NCBI GenBank assembly: GCA_033584155.1
Contig: CP138355.1
Location: 992,001 to 1,056,000, forward strand
Origin: Candidatus Electrothrix scaldis
Lineage (GTDB): Bacteria > Desulfobacterota > Desulfobulbia > Desulfobulbales > Desulfobulbaceae
DNA: 64,000 nucleotides
Direction: 5' to 3'
Positions 6,770 through 15,742 of the stretch are shown here, in pieces. Position numbers and translations under genes: made by a program. The notes beneath the pieces are model-generated. The model worked only from the letters and a program-made list of their open reading frames with translations. It ran no database searches and had not been told where the DNA came from. How positions within the stretch are numbered: position 1 is the stretch's first letter; the number at the start of each line of letters is the position of its first letter.

Positions 6770-8893
6770 ATGCGTATACATTTCCGCCTGTTCTTTCTTC
6801 TTGTCCTGCTCCTCGCAGGCTGCGTTCCCCGGCAAAAACATGTTGCGTCTCCTGGGGCACTGACCTTTCCTCATCCTCTTCCTGCGGTGTTTCAGGCGCA
6901 TCTGGACCTCAAGCGATGTCCGTCGACCTCCTTTGAGCTGGTTCTGCGGCCTGATGGCATGTATTACCTCCAAATGGAGAAGGAAATCCCAGGTCGTGCT
7001 GCGCTGCAGGCCGAGGTCGGCGTATGGCGATATACGGCAGAGAATCAGACTCTCCTGCTACGCAGTTATAACAGGGCGAGTCGTTTTTTTCGCTTTACAG
7101 GAAAAAAGGTTCTGAAGCTCCTCAAGGTCTCTGGTGGCATGATGCCCCAGCTTGTTCGCTATGATTTTACCCTGGCCAAGACAGCGCCTCGTTATGAGGG
7201 CCTGGTGCGTATGCAGGGGATGTATAGTCGGCAGCGCGGACGGGGATTTTTTCGGGAATGCCTGAGCGGGGCACGCTTTCCTTTGGCGAGTGGTGACCAG
7301 ACAGCTGGTATTGAGCAATCCTATCAGGAGATTCTGCATGGCCGGGATGAATCACTGTTGGTGACGTTGGATATGCGTCTTGCCAAGGGCTCAGGCAGGA
7401 GGAACCTGCTGATGCCGCTTCGTTCGGTTAGCCTTGATCCCTACCATTCCTGCCGGGGAAAAGATCGACGTATTGCCACGATTGCCAATAACCGCTGGTA
7501 TTTGACAGAACTGGCCGGAAAGACTGTCACCCCTGAGAGCGTGACGAATCCGCCATTTTTGAAGGTGCAAAGCGGTGAGCAGCTGATCCAGGGCTTTGCA
7601 GGCTGTAATAATTTTACCGGCAGTTGGCTTTTTGCGGATAATGATTTTGTTTTCAGCAGGATTCGTTCAACCCGGATGGCCTGTCCTCTTGGTATGGAGG
7701 TCGAAGATGCCTTTTTACAGGCCCTGGATGCTACCCGGCGATATGCGATTAAAGGGGATATTCTGAGCCTGCATGACCGACGAGGACGGGTCTTGGCCCG
7801 CCTTCGTTACTCCCGTCCCTTAACAGACCTGGATTTCAGCTATCTGGCAGCTGATCAGGAAGAGGTTGACGAGGATGCCCTTCCCGCTGATGCTCTCGCT
7901 TCACCGGAAAGCCGGGTGGAGACAGGCGGGGCTGTTCCTGCCTCTGTGGTTCGTACCCCTGTGCGGGAGGTTAATGAGAAAATTCTTCCTCTTCCTGAAC
8001 CTGAACAAGCTTCCCATAAGAAAGCCTTTCATGAGATAAAGGTGGTCAAACCAAAGAAGAAGGTCGCAAAAAAGAAAAAGGTGCGAGCTGTTGCCCAACC
8101 CGCTCAAGCCAAGGAGGTTGTTCCTGCTCCAAAGCCTTCAGCACCTTCTGTTGACCAGACCAAGCAAGAACAGGAAAAGCAGCAACAGCACGAGCCACAA
8201 CAGGAGCAACAAAATAAACAGCAAAATGAAAAGGTTGTTGTGCCACCTCCAGCTCCCGTTGATCAAGAAAAGAGCGTGGTAGGAAAGAAAGAGGCAAAAG
8301 CTTCTGTTGGGAATGGGATAAACGTCGACCCCACTTCTCTTCCTCAGACACCCTCTCAGGAAGAGAGAGAGTTCGCGCGAGAGTTACCTCTGCCTATCCC
8401 AGAAAAGAATGCTCCTCCGATTGAATCAGAAGGGAGAGTGGTGAATAATGAAGTGGAAATCCCTGTTGAACAGCCTGCGGGGCAAGAGCAGATACAGACA
8501 GGTACGGAGGGAGAACCTACATCGCCTCCTGCCTTGCCTCCCATCCCTGAAGAAGATGAGGGCGAGCAAAAAATCCAGGCTGAGCCAGTTATAATGGAGG
8601 AGAATGGCGAGCAGGTTCCTGCTGCTGAGACCTCGCAACAGGACTTGCAGGAGGAAAACAAAGCTGAGCCAGATGACTTACCTTTTCCTGAAGTGATGAA
8701 TCAGGAGCTGCAAGGGAAGGCCGAAGAAACTGTGATGGCCCTGCCGGAAGAGAATGCTATGGAGGTTTCTCCTTCGAGTGAAGAAAGAAAGCCTGCCGAG
8801 TCTACCACAGGGCCGAAACAGCCTGAAGTGCAGGCTCAGGTTGAGGGGAATACCGTAAAACAGATCGCTCCTGTCACGATACCCACGCCTTAA
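6770..8893 (+). CDS. Large lipoprotein with NlpE-like and META/HslJ-like domains and a long disordered tail
   Basis: A 707-residue protein beginning with a lipoprotein signal (LLVLLLAGC, Cys18). Residues ~35-110 (FELVLRPDGMYYL..., GVWRYTAENQTLLL) look like the copper-resistance NlpE N-terminal barrel. A DUF306/META domain spans ~235-345 (NNRWYLTELAGK, GFAGCNNFTGSW, RMACP), the core of HslJ-type stress proteins. From ~365 to the end there is a low-complexity tail of Pro, Glu, Gln and Lys, including KKKVAKKKKV and Gln-rich runs, probably unstructured and able to span the periplasm or bind cell wall. Likely an envelope-stress lipoprotein; the function of the tail is unknown. Confidence 0.7.
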   Translation: MRIHFRLFFLLVLLLAGCVPRQKHVASPGALTFPHPLPAVFQAHLDLKRCPSTSFELVLRPDGMYYLQMEKEIPGRAALQAEVGVWRYTAENQTLLLRSYNRASRFFRFTGKKVLKLLKVSGGMMPQLVRYDFTLAKTAPRYEGLVRMQGMYSRQRGRGFFRECLSGARFPLASGDQTAGIEQSYQEILHGRDESLLVTLDMRLAKGSGRRNLLMPLRSVSLDPYHSCRGKDRRIATIANNRWYLTELAGKTVTPESVTNPPFLKVQSGEQLIQGFAGCNNFTGSWLFADNDFVFSRIRSTRMACPLGMEVEDAFLQALDATRRYAIKGDILSLHDRRGRVLARLRYSRPLTDLDFSYLAADQEEVDEDALPADALASPESRVETGGAVPASVVRTPVREVNEKILPLPEPEQASHKKAFHEIKVVKPKKKVAKKKKVRAVAQPAQAKEVVPAPKPSAPSVDQTKQEQEKQQQHEPQQEQQNKQQNEKVVVPPPAPVDQEKSVVGKKEAKASVGNGINVDPTSLPQTPSQEEREFARELPLPIPEKNAPPIESEGRVVNNEVEIPVEQPAGQEQIQTGTEGEPTSPPALPPIPEEDEGEQKIQAEPVIMEENGEQVPAAETSQQDLQEENKAEPDDLPFPEVMNQELQGKAEETVMALPEENAMEVSPSSEERKPAESTTGPKQPEVQAQVEGNTVKQIAPVTIPTP

Positions 8894-9005
8894 TTCGTAG
8901 AGTTTTTTCTATGTCATTCATCTGCTCCTCCCTGCTCTTTACTTGGGCTGAGAGGAGCGGATTTGAACAAAATGGAGGATGATAGCTTGTCGGGCTTTTG
9001 TCCTT

Positions 9006-9401
9006 TTACTGCTCGGTCCTAAAAAATTCCACGGGCGGTCCTTCAATACGTTCGTTCAACCAGTCTTTGAGGCTTCTGTTCAGGCGGTGGACTGTTCCAC
9101 CAGGACGTCTTCCGTCTTCTTCGCAGGCAGCGTCAAATAAGTCTTTCGGTACTTCAATTTTTGCCAACTCTTCTGCGCCTTCAAGGGTGCGATGAAGCAG
9201 GGTAACCCGTGGCGGCTCTGTCTCCCAGTCAAAAATGACGAAATAAAAGCTCTCATCATCAGAGCTTGAGACAAAATCGTTTCCCCTGACCCAGCCTGTT
9301 CCCCATTCCAGGAACATTTCCACAGCCTTTTCTGGTGTCATGGCCCAATCAATGCTGTTAACCAATGTTCTATTTTTTCGGAGCTCTGCTAAACTTAACA
9401 T
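9006..9401 (-). CDS. Conserved hypothetical protein, DVU0772-like
   Basis: A 131-residue soluble protein without a signal peptide or membrane segment. From memory its pattern (IDWAMTPEKAVEMFLEWG near the N-terminus, then DESFYFVIFDWE) resembles the small family named after Desulfovibrio DVU0772, common in delta-type sulfate reducers; I could not check this. It ends with VEFFRTEQ. GGAGG lies just upstream of the start at 9401. No function is known. It stands alone, convergent with the lipoprotein gene. Confidence 0.65.
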   Translation of the reverse strand: MLSLAELRKNRTLVNSIDWAMTPEKAVEMFLEWGTGWVRGNDFVSSSDDESFYFVIFDWETEPPRVTLLHRTLEGAEELAKIEVPKDLFDAACEEDGRRPGGTVHRLNRSLKDWLNERIEGPPVEFFRTEQ

Positions 9402-9568
9402 AGGGCACCTCCCTGGAGAGTAATTTTTAAGTTGTTATGATTATAATTATCAAATAAAATATTAAAGTCAAGGGGGCGTTGGGGAGTTTTTGGGAAAGAA
9501 TACCAGGTAACGATAGTGAATTATGAGGCAGGAGAGAGGGCTGGGCAGAGAAAGATATTTTCCCAGCT

Positions 9569-10273
9569 TCAGTCAGAAAGATGCTCTGCCGAGATAAGGT
9601 GCATTTTTAAAAGATAGCCAGTTGCTCCGTAGGTCTGGAGTTCCAGATCTTGCGGGATTGAGTCCAAGCCGGAGCCCGATTCTGTTGTTTGGCAGGATCG
9701 AGCGGTGATAGATCGGGTAAGTTTTTGATCAGGCGCGTAATTGCGGACCTGCCAGCAGGTTTCAGCGTTTTTATCCGACAAGATATCGGTCACCTTTTCA
9801 TCGTTTGTGGTGTATCGACAGACCGGGGCAGGGGGCTCGCCGAGAGCCCCTTGCTGTAGTTCCCCAACAGGTTTGCGGAAGATGGCTTGCAGGTCCTCCA
9901 GCAGGCCCTGAGCAAAGGACGGCTTATCAAAAGGAGGAACTGCCCGTGTGATCTTGAAATTGTTTTTTTGGTCCAGGGTGCCGGAAAACAGCGTGAACCC
10001 TTCAGGGGTGACCAAGGCGCATTCCAGGCTGTCAGGACTGAGGGAGGTTACCCCGATGACGGTAGATCCACCACCGTGTTTCAAGGTGAAGTCAATGGAG
10101 TGGACAAATTGCCACGCGCCCTGGGGAAAGATTGCAGTGCAAGCAGCGGGTTTTTCCGAGGGAAAGGTGGTCTCGGTGAGGAGAGGGAGCGTCTGCTTTC
10201 CCCCGCAGGCAGTGAGGGATAACGAGCCAGCAAGGAGTATAAGTATAGGGAGGAGAAAAGGAACTCGCATCAT
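9569..10273 (-). CDS. Hypothetical lipoprotein, DUF3261-like position
   Basis: A 234-residue protein with a lipoprotein signal (LLAGSLSLTACGG, Cys at about 23). The mature part lacks clear motifs; QGAWQFVHSIDF and SPDSLECALVTPEGFTLFSG suggest a beta-rich outer-membrane lipoprotein such as the DUF3261 proteins found in aryl-polyene-type clusters. Its ATG overlaps the stop of the LolA-like gene by four bases, making it the last gene of a four-gene operon. The family call rests mainly on context. Confidence 0.6.
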   Translation of the reverse strand: MMRVPFLLPILILLAGSLSLTACGGKQTLPLLTETTFPSEKPAACTAIFPQGAWQFVHSIDFTLKHGGGSTVIGVTSLSPDSLECALVTPEGFTLFSGTLDQKNNFKITRAVPPFDKPSFAQGLLEDLQAIFRKPVGELQQGALGEPPAPVCRYTTNDEKVTDILSDKNAETCWQVRNYAPDQKLTRSITARSCQTTESGSGLDSIPQDLELQTYGATGYLLKMHLISAEHLSD

Positions 10274-10875
10274 CGTTGCGTGAATGATCGGGCCGGGATC
10301 GCCTGATTCAGCACCCTGTTGCTGAAGCGCATAATCGTGCTCGCCCCAGGTCCCTCGGTGATGGTGACTTGATCCAGCAGACCTTTTTGCTCAGAGAGTT
10401 TCAGCTCGATTTTTTCGATCAGCTTACCAAAGGCCTGGTCTTTCGGGGTCAGCTCAACGGTTTTGTCGTCAGGAAAGGACACGGCGAAGAGTTCATTGTC
10501 CGTAAAACGACCATCAAGCCAGCTGCTGATCTCTGTCAGGACCACCTGCATCGCATCAAGCTGCATGCCTGTCTCTTCCTGAAAAATACCATTACGCTCG
10601 ATGAAGCGTTTGACTTTGCCCTCGTGCATGAGCAGGATGGAGGCAAAGGGGCTGGTATACTCCCAGCGCAGGGAACCGGGGGCTTGGAAGAGCAGTTTGC
10701 CAGTCGAGATAATGGGCTTAGCTAGGATCTTGAGGTGCTTTTCCTGGATGAAATCCGCCTGGATGGACTCAATGCGAAAGTCCTCTTCTTCTGCGTGCGC
10801 GTTGGCCGCAAGCCCGGAAGAAACGGCAAAGCAGCTAATAAATAAAAGACAGAAAAAAAGGAGGATGCGACACAC
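10270..10875 (-). CDS. LolA-like outer-membrane lipoprotein carrier
   Basis: A 201-residue secreted protein with a signal peptide (LLFFCLLFISCFAVSSGLAA). The mature part has the LolA fold pattern: ADFIQEKHLKILAKPIISTG, then GKLLFQAPGSLRWEYTSPF. This is the diverged LolA form that travels with lipid-tailed polyene clusters (ApeG-like) rather than the housekeeping LolA. Start and stop overlap both neighbours, so it belongs to the operon of FabG-like reductase and hotdog dehydratase. Likely carries a lipid product or lipoprotein across the periplasm. Confidence 0.75.
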   Translation of the reverse strand: MCRILLFFCLLFISCFAVSSGLAANAHAEEEDFRIESIQADFIQEKHLKILAKPIISTGKLLFQAPGSLRWEYTSPFASILLMHEGKVKRFIERNGIFQEETGMQLDAMQVVLTEISSWLDGRFTDNELFAVSFPDDKTVELTPKDQAFGKLIEKIELKLSEQKGLLDQVTITEGPGASTIMRFSNRVLNQAIPARSFTQR

Positions 10876-11612
10876 TAGATCATGCCTCCGTTGACTGAGA
10901 TGACCTGGCCGGTTACGTAGGAGGCTGCATCCGAGCAGAGAAAACCGACTACCTTGGCGACTTCCTCTGGTTTACCGATCCGGGCCATAGGGATCATGGA
11001 TTTGATATGGTCCTTAGGCACCTCCTGGATCATATCCGTTTCAATGAGGCCTGGAGCAACCACATTGACCCGAATACCCAGGCGGGCTACCTCGGTGGCC
11101 ACGGTTCTGCTGGCCGCGTTCAAGCCTGCCTTGGCGGCGGCATAATTGGCTTGGCCCCTGTTGGGCACCAGGGAGCTGGCTGAGGAGATGGAGATAATGG
11201 AGCCCTTGCGTTTGCGCACCATTTTTTCCAGGACCGGACGGGTCATATTATAAAATCCGTTCAGGCTGGTATCAAGGACAGCGTTCCAGTTCTCCGGCTT
11301 CATCATCATGAACAGGCCGTCAGCAATAATACCCGCATTATTGACCAGGACATCAATGCTGCCCCGTTGTTCCGCGATTTTCTCAATGACCTGTTCGACC
11401 TTTTCCCGGTCCCGGATATCAAATTGGCAGATTTCTCCCTGGCCGCCCTGTTCTTCAACCTGGGCCAGGGTCTGCTCGGCCCCGTTTTTATCGCCCATAT
11501 AATTGACAACAACGTAGTAGCCCTTCCGGGCCAGTTCCACGCAGATGGCCCTGCCGATTCCCTTGCTGCCGCCGGTCACGATGGCGGTTTCCTTTTCCTG
11601 TTTGTTACTCAT
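10875..11612 (-). CDS. 3-oxoacyl-ACP reductase, FabG/ApeQ-like (SDR)
   Basis: A 245-residue short-chain dehydrogenase. The NADPH site is TGGSKGIGRAI, NNAG lies near residue 91, and the catalytic residues are Ser in SISSASS and YxxxK in NYAAAKAG; the end GQVISVNGGMI is typical of FabG. It reduces 3-ketoacyl-ACP in a fatty-acid or polyene pathway. The gene overlaps the upstream dehydratase by 8 bases. Together with the LolA-like gene it suggests the ApeQ role in an aryl-polyene-type pathway rather than core fatty-acid synthesis. Confidence 0.85.
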   Translation of the reverse strand: MSNKQEKETAIVTGGSKGIGRAICVELARKGYYVVVNYMGDKNGAEQTLAQVEEQGGQGEICQFDIRDREKVEQVIEKIAEQRGSIDVLVNNAGIIADGLFMMMKPENWNAVLDTSLNGFYNMTRPVLEKMVRKRKGSIISISSASSLVPNRGQANYAAAKAGLNAASRTVATEVARLGIRVNVVAPGLIETDMIQEVPKDHIKSMIPMARIGKPEEVAKVVGFLCSDAASYVTGQVISVNGGMI

Positions 11613-12051
11613 CTGTTTTTGCCTGAAAGAGCTGAAGTGTCATCCTGCTGATCAATTGACCGTCTATGTGTTGTTCGCACGCCACTTCCCGGAGATTGTC
11701 AAAGCAGAACGTGTTTTTTGCCCAGCTGATAATATCGCAGGCAAAGGGAAGATGGTCAATGGAAAACTCTGCTTTTTTGATCCCGACGATCCAGCCCATC
11801 GGGTCTGAATCTGTTCCTTTGTTCTGGATTCGGTCCCAACCGTTGCACACACCAGCAGTCTGGGCGGCCAGCTCGATCAGGATGAGGGGAGGGACGCCCT
11901 TTGCATCGGCCATAGGCCAGGATGGCTTGGGGCGGCACAGGGTACGGGCTTCGGTTCTGTCTACTTCGAGGACCTCCTGAATCAGCAGCATGTCGCCGCG
12001 TTGGGGAAGGAGGTCCTCCAGGGTGAGGTCGGAGAATGATGGGGGATTCAT
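11605..12051 (-). CDS. Hotdog-fold 3-hydroxyacyl-ACP dehydratase, ApeP-like
   Basis: A 148-residue protein of the FabA/FabZ-like hotdog family. LLPQRGDMLLIQEVLEVD matches the opening LLPHRxPMLLxDxV of ApeP-type dehydratases (Gln replaces the usual His), and LIELAAQTAGV holds the likely catalytic acid. The FabZ-type GHFPExPxxPG loop is absent, as in ApeP. It is the first gene of the four-gene operon. Upstream there are no synthases, ACPs or acyltransferases: instead, 115 bases away, the YhaN gene ends on the same strand. Confidence 0.7.
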   Translation of the reverse strand: MNPPSFSDLTLEDLLPQRGDMLLIQEVLEVDRTEARTLCRPKPSWPMADAKGVPPLILIELAAQTAGVCNGWDRIQNKGTDSDPMGWIVGIKKAEFSIDHLPFACDIISWAKNTFCFDNLREVACEQHIDGQLISRMTLQLFQAKTDE

Positions 12052-12122
12052 GGGGATTTTGTTAATGGGTAAACGAGTTGCAATTCTTTTTTGTGTCGCT
12101 TCGTTGCTTTGTTGGTGTCTTT

Positions 12123-12202
12123 GGTTCTACACCAACCAGACATCTTCAACTTCAACTGAAGGATCATCATAGCGTCTCAAGGTTGCCAGCCAATTCCGGC
12201 AT
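12123..12202. repeat. Copy A of a direct repeat bracketing the YhaN-YhaO-AAA block
   Basis: GGTTCTACACC...CCGGCAT at 12123-12202 matches 18553-18625 in the same orientation, with several substitutions and one 6-base tandem insertion (TTCAAC doubled here). It covers the last ~12 codons of YhaN and its 3' flank. In copy B the same DNA codes the C-terminus (ERYDDPSVEDVW) of the SAM-like protein; here the frame is shifted and closes at TGA. Confidence 0.8.
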
Positions 12203-15200
12203 TTCTTCTTCCTTGCTCATCTCATGTATAAATATCCCTGCGTTCGCATTCATTGGTTTTGCCAGTTCAAGAACTCTTCTGTGATGGGTGAAAAGAAGTA
12301 CCTGGGTACTTGATGCTAATTCCGCAAGAACCTCCAAACAGACGCGGGTACGTTTGTCATCAAAGCCGATGAGAATATCGTCCACAATAAAGGGCATGGG
12401 TTCTCCCTTGCCCAGATGCTGTTCAAGCGTTGCCAGGCGCAGGGACAGGTAAAGCTGGTCTCGTGAACCTTCACTCATGCCTTCGATAGCGACCTCTTTG
12501 TCATCAGGGCGTACTCCCAGCAATATGGGATTCCCCTTGTCATCCAATTCATCGCGAAGTCCCGTGTATGAACCCAAGGTGAGCCTGGAGAACAACGTTC
12601 CTGCCCTGGCCAGGACCGGGGCCTGATTTGTCTTACGGTATTTTTCAATTTGCTGTTCGAGAATAAGTGCAGCAGCCTGGAGTCGGAGATATTGTTCAGC
12701 ATGTGAAGCGATACCGGCAAGGTGCTCTTCTGCCTCTTCCGAGGCGTTTGCCGCTGAGGCACTCCCATCCTGTGCGTTGATTTCATGTTGAATCGTCTGT
12801 CGCTGATCTCTTAATTGATCCCGTTCGCCATGAAGCTCCTTCAGCTCATCAGAGACGATTTCAAGTTCACCCTCCAGTGTATCTATCTCTGAGGCTTCCA
12901 GCTCTCTTTCTAACTCTTCAACACGCAGACCGTCGCCATTTCTATTGAGCTCTTGTTCGAGCATCTCCAACTTTCCTTGCAGGTCACGTTTGTTGTTCGA
13001 TTTTTCACCGGCAGCAACGAGTTCTTCATCGGTTTCGACCTTGGCCTGCATTCTCAAAACGGCCAATTGTTTTTCGGAATTTCGGATCGTGATATTGGTA
13101 TCCTTGATTTCATCTTTGATTCCTCTGCATTGGGATTCTATTTCAATCAGGCTTGCGCGGGCTTCACGGGCCGAATTCAGTTCCTTATTCAAGCGAGCGG
13201 CAATGGTTGATGCCTCCAGCCCTTCTTTTTGAAATCCTATGCTGTCTGCAAACGCAAATACCTTGTTCTCAAATCTTTCCTCGACCTGGTCCATCCCATA
13301 AATCCGTTTACGCAATTCCTCTGACTTGTCATATTTGTCAAAGAACAACAGCAGGTTCTCGAATGTCTCAACAGCATACTCAGGATGATCATCCTCCTTC
13401 AGGCCCAGGCCCTCTATGACCTTGGTCCATTCCTGGGTCCAGCCTGAAAGCTTGGCCTCAATGGACTTCAACTCATCCTGTTGTCGCCTGAGATGAATTT
13501 CGGATTCTTTGAGTAAATGTTCATTACGCTCTTGTTGTGCACGAAGAACCTCCTCTTCCTTAACGCGCTGCTCACAGATTGAGAGAAGAGATTCCAGATT
13601 CATTTCCTGAGTTTTTGCCGATGCATCGAATTTTGATATTTGCGCTGCAACAGCCTGTTTCAGTTGTTCACATTCTTTGCTGAGATTGCTCTCATGTGTT
13701 GAGGAACGTTTTGCAGTTTGGAGCTTTTCAATAAGATTTTTCACTTTGAAAAGCCATTGCTTCATCTCCCTCGGAGTTCCGGCCTCTATCCTCAATGGTT
13801 TCCAGATAGTTGACCACCTTGCCTGGAGATCATGTTGCTTTGTTTTCAGATGATCAAGGGCTTTTTGGAAATCATCAATTTGCACTTGGAGTGTTGCGAT
13901 CTTTGATTCCAGCTCTGCCCGCTTAACGACCTGGTCGGCATCCATGCGGAGACGATCAGATATCTGGTCCGCAGACTTGACCTTCTTTTCATAGGCAGCG
14001 GGCAAATCACCATCCTGAGTGTATGCAGCAAGCTCGTTCTTAGTAACTTCATTTTCAGCAACATCGGTCTGATTGATATATTTGCGTTTGATCAGCTGCC
14101 AGCCCATATTGCGCACATCCCGTGATGTTTCCAGATCAGCAAGGGTCGGCACATCACTTTGGAGCAAAAGTGCGTTCAAATCCTGTTCTGCCTGCCTTTT
14201 CTCCTCGTTACGTTCCTGCGTTTTACGAGTCGTGTCTTTGTATTCTTCCAGCAACTCGTCACGTTCTTTTTCAAACTGATCCAGGGTCTCAGGTACAGGC
14301 AGAGGCAGCGTCAGCAGGGAATCAAGTGAACCGCTGTACCTTCCCAGTCTTGCCAGTTCATTATGACATGCCTCATGTTCGTCAGCAGCCTGTTTTTGTG
14401 CTTCGGCCAACCGTTGTTCCACATTGCCGGCTTTCCGGGCAACTGCAATTGCGGCTTTCAGCTCTTTCACGTCAAGGTCGGATTCCGGGTTATCCTCTAT
14501 TTCTTTTCGGAGAGATTTACGTTTGTCCTCTATATCCCTGAGAGATGCTTGTGTCTGTTCCTTGTTCTGGACCAACAAACTGTGCGTTCGGGCTAATTCT
14601 GAAAGCCATTTTTTATTATTGAGAAGAGGGCGTAAATCGTCGGCTTGATCCAGGCTGACATCCGGGCGAACAGTTTTGAGCAGGTTTTCGGCCTCGTTGC
14701 GCAGCAATCGTCTTTTTCCATCCTGCTGCGGTCGGTCTATGAGCGTTTTTTCCACTGCTCCAAGTTCCTTGTAAAGAGCCAAAATAGCTTCTTCGTTTTC
14801 AAGGAGATCGTTTCTCACGTTTAATGCATTTGATTCATTTGTTAAGGCAAATAATTTTGCTTCTAATCGCTCTTTGGTTTCATTGGCGGATTGGAGCTTG
14901 CTGACGGCGGTTTTTCTCTTTTCCTCAAAATCTTCCGGCATCAGATCGACCTGACCCAGAGCCTGAATTTTTTCCAAAACACTCCGACGTTCAGCCAAGG
15001 CTCCCTTTACGCGATTGACCCTTTCCAGGCGAATTTTCACCTTGCCTTTTGCTTCAATCTCTTTCTCAATTTTCTCAATAGCTGCTATCGTTTCTGAGAG
15101 TTCTTTTTGTAATTTCTTCCAGTCGGCAACAGGCAGGGTCGCCTCTTTGATTCTTTTCCGGGCTTCCTTGTAGGCGGCGATTTCCCGGTTCAATCTCGCC

Positions 15201-15742
15201 TTGGAACCTCTTGGTTTGAAGATTTGGGTTGCGCTGTTTTGCATATCAAGCAAAACTTCCCGTAAATTCGATGTTCCGGTTGCTGCACTGAAAAGGGCCT
15301 CCCCAAGATGACCGGACTGGTCCAGCAGTTCGCGGCCTCCGGCGATTAATCGTTCGTGATTAATTCCCCAAAGCTTTGTAAAGAGGGTTTCATCAATGTT
15401 TGCGGGAAGAAAGGGTGTGAGAACAGTCTCATCCAGGGCTTCGTTGGTACCGTACTTCAGCAAGGTGTTCTTGTTTCCTTTTTTTCTTGTAAATTCGATG
15501 GTCGAACCATCTGTACGTCGCAACTGTCCCCCGATTCGCAGCTGTGCATTTGAATGCAGGAAATTGTCGTTCGTCCTGGCGGGGATACCGAACAGCCAGG
15601 CGATAAGTGATCGAAGCGAGGTGCTTTTGCCAGCTTCGTTGTCACCGTAGATGAGATGTAAGCCAAAGTTGCCTTCAGAGAGGTCTAAAGATTGCTCTGT
15701 AAATGGACCGTAAGCAAGCAGGTCAAGACGATCAATTCTCAT
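12167..15742 (-). CDS. yhaN: YhaN-like AAA/SMC-type ATPase (SbcC-like)
   Basis: A 1191-residue SMC/Rad50-like ATPase. The N-terminal half-site is MRIDRLDLLAYGPFTEQSLD with Walker A GDNEAGKSTSL (residues ~33-43); two long coiled-coil arms fill ~170-1010; the C-terminal half-site has the signature SEGSRDQLYLSLRLA, Walker B MPFIVDDILIGFDD and LLFTHHRR. GINHERLIAGGRELL near 125 is typical of the YhaN (AAA_27) group. With YhaO it should form an SbcCD-like nuclease for DNA ends or foreign DNA. It overlaps yhaO by four bases. Its last residues (EMPELAGNLETL) lie inside the direct repeat shared with the SAM-like gene, so the native C-terminus may have been replaced. Confidence 0.88.
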   Translation of the reverse strand: MRIDRLDLLAYGPFTEQSLDLSEGNFGLHLIYGDNEAGKSTSLRSLIAWLFGIPARTNDNFLHSNAQLRIGGQLRRTDGSTIEFTRKKGNKNTLLKYGTNEALDETVLTPFLPANIDETLFTKLWGINHERLIAGGRELLDQSGHLGEALFSAATGTSNLREVLLDMQNSATQIFKPRGSKARLNREIAAYKEARKRIKEATLPVADWKKLQKELSETIAAIEKIEKEIEAKGKVKIRLERVNRVKGALAERRSVLEKIQALGQVDLMPEDFEEKRKTAVSKLQSANETKERLEAKLFALTNESNALNVRNDLLENEEAILALYKELGAVEKTLIDRPQQDGKRRLLRNEAENLLKTVRPDVSLDQADDLRPLLNNKKWLSELARTHSLLVQNKEQTQASLRDIEDKRKSLRKEIEDNPESDLDVKELKAAIAVARKAGNVEQRLAEAQKQAADEHEACHNELARLGRYSGSLDSLLTLPLPVPETLDQFEKERDELLEEYKDTTRKTQERNEEKRQAEQDLNALLLQSDVPTLADLETSRDVRNMGWQLIKRKYINQTDVAENEVTKNELAAYTQDGDLPAAYEKKVKSADQISDRLRMDADQVVKRAELESKIATLQVQIDDFQKALDHLKTKQHDLQARWSTIWKPLRIEAGTPREMKQWLFKVKNLIEKLQTAKRSSTHESNLSKECEQLKQAVAAQISKFDASAKTQEMNLESLLSICEQRVKEEEVLRAQQERNEHLLKESEIHLRRQQDELKSIEAKLSGWTQEWTKVIEGLGLKEDDHPEYAVETFENLLLFFDKYDKSEELRKRIYGMDQVEERFENKVFAFADSIGFQKEGLEASTIAARLNKELNSAREARASLIEIESQCRGIKDEIKDTNITIRNSEKQLAVLRMQAKVETDEELVAAGEKSNNKRDLQGKLEMLEQELNRNGDGLRVEELERELEASEIDTLEGELEIVSDELKELHGERDQLRDQRQTIQHEINAQDGSASAANASEEAEEHLAGIASHAEQYLRLQAAALILEQQIEKYRKTNQAPVLARAGTLFSRLTLGSYTGLRDELDDKGNPILLGVRPDDKEVAIEGMSEGSRDQLYLSLRLATLEQHLGKGEPMPFIVDDILIGFDDKRTRVCLEVLAELASSTQVLLFTHHRRVLELAKPMNANAGIFIHEMSKEEEMPELAGNLETL

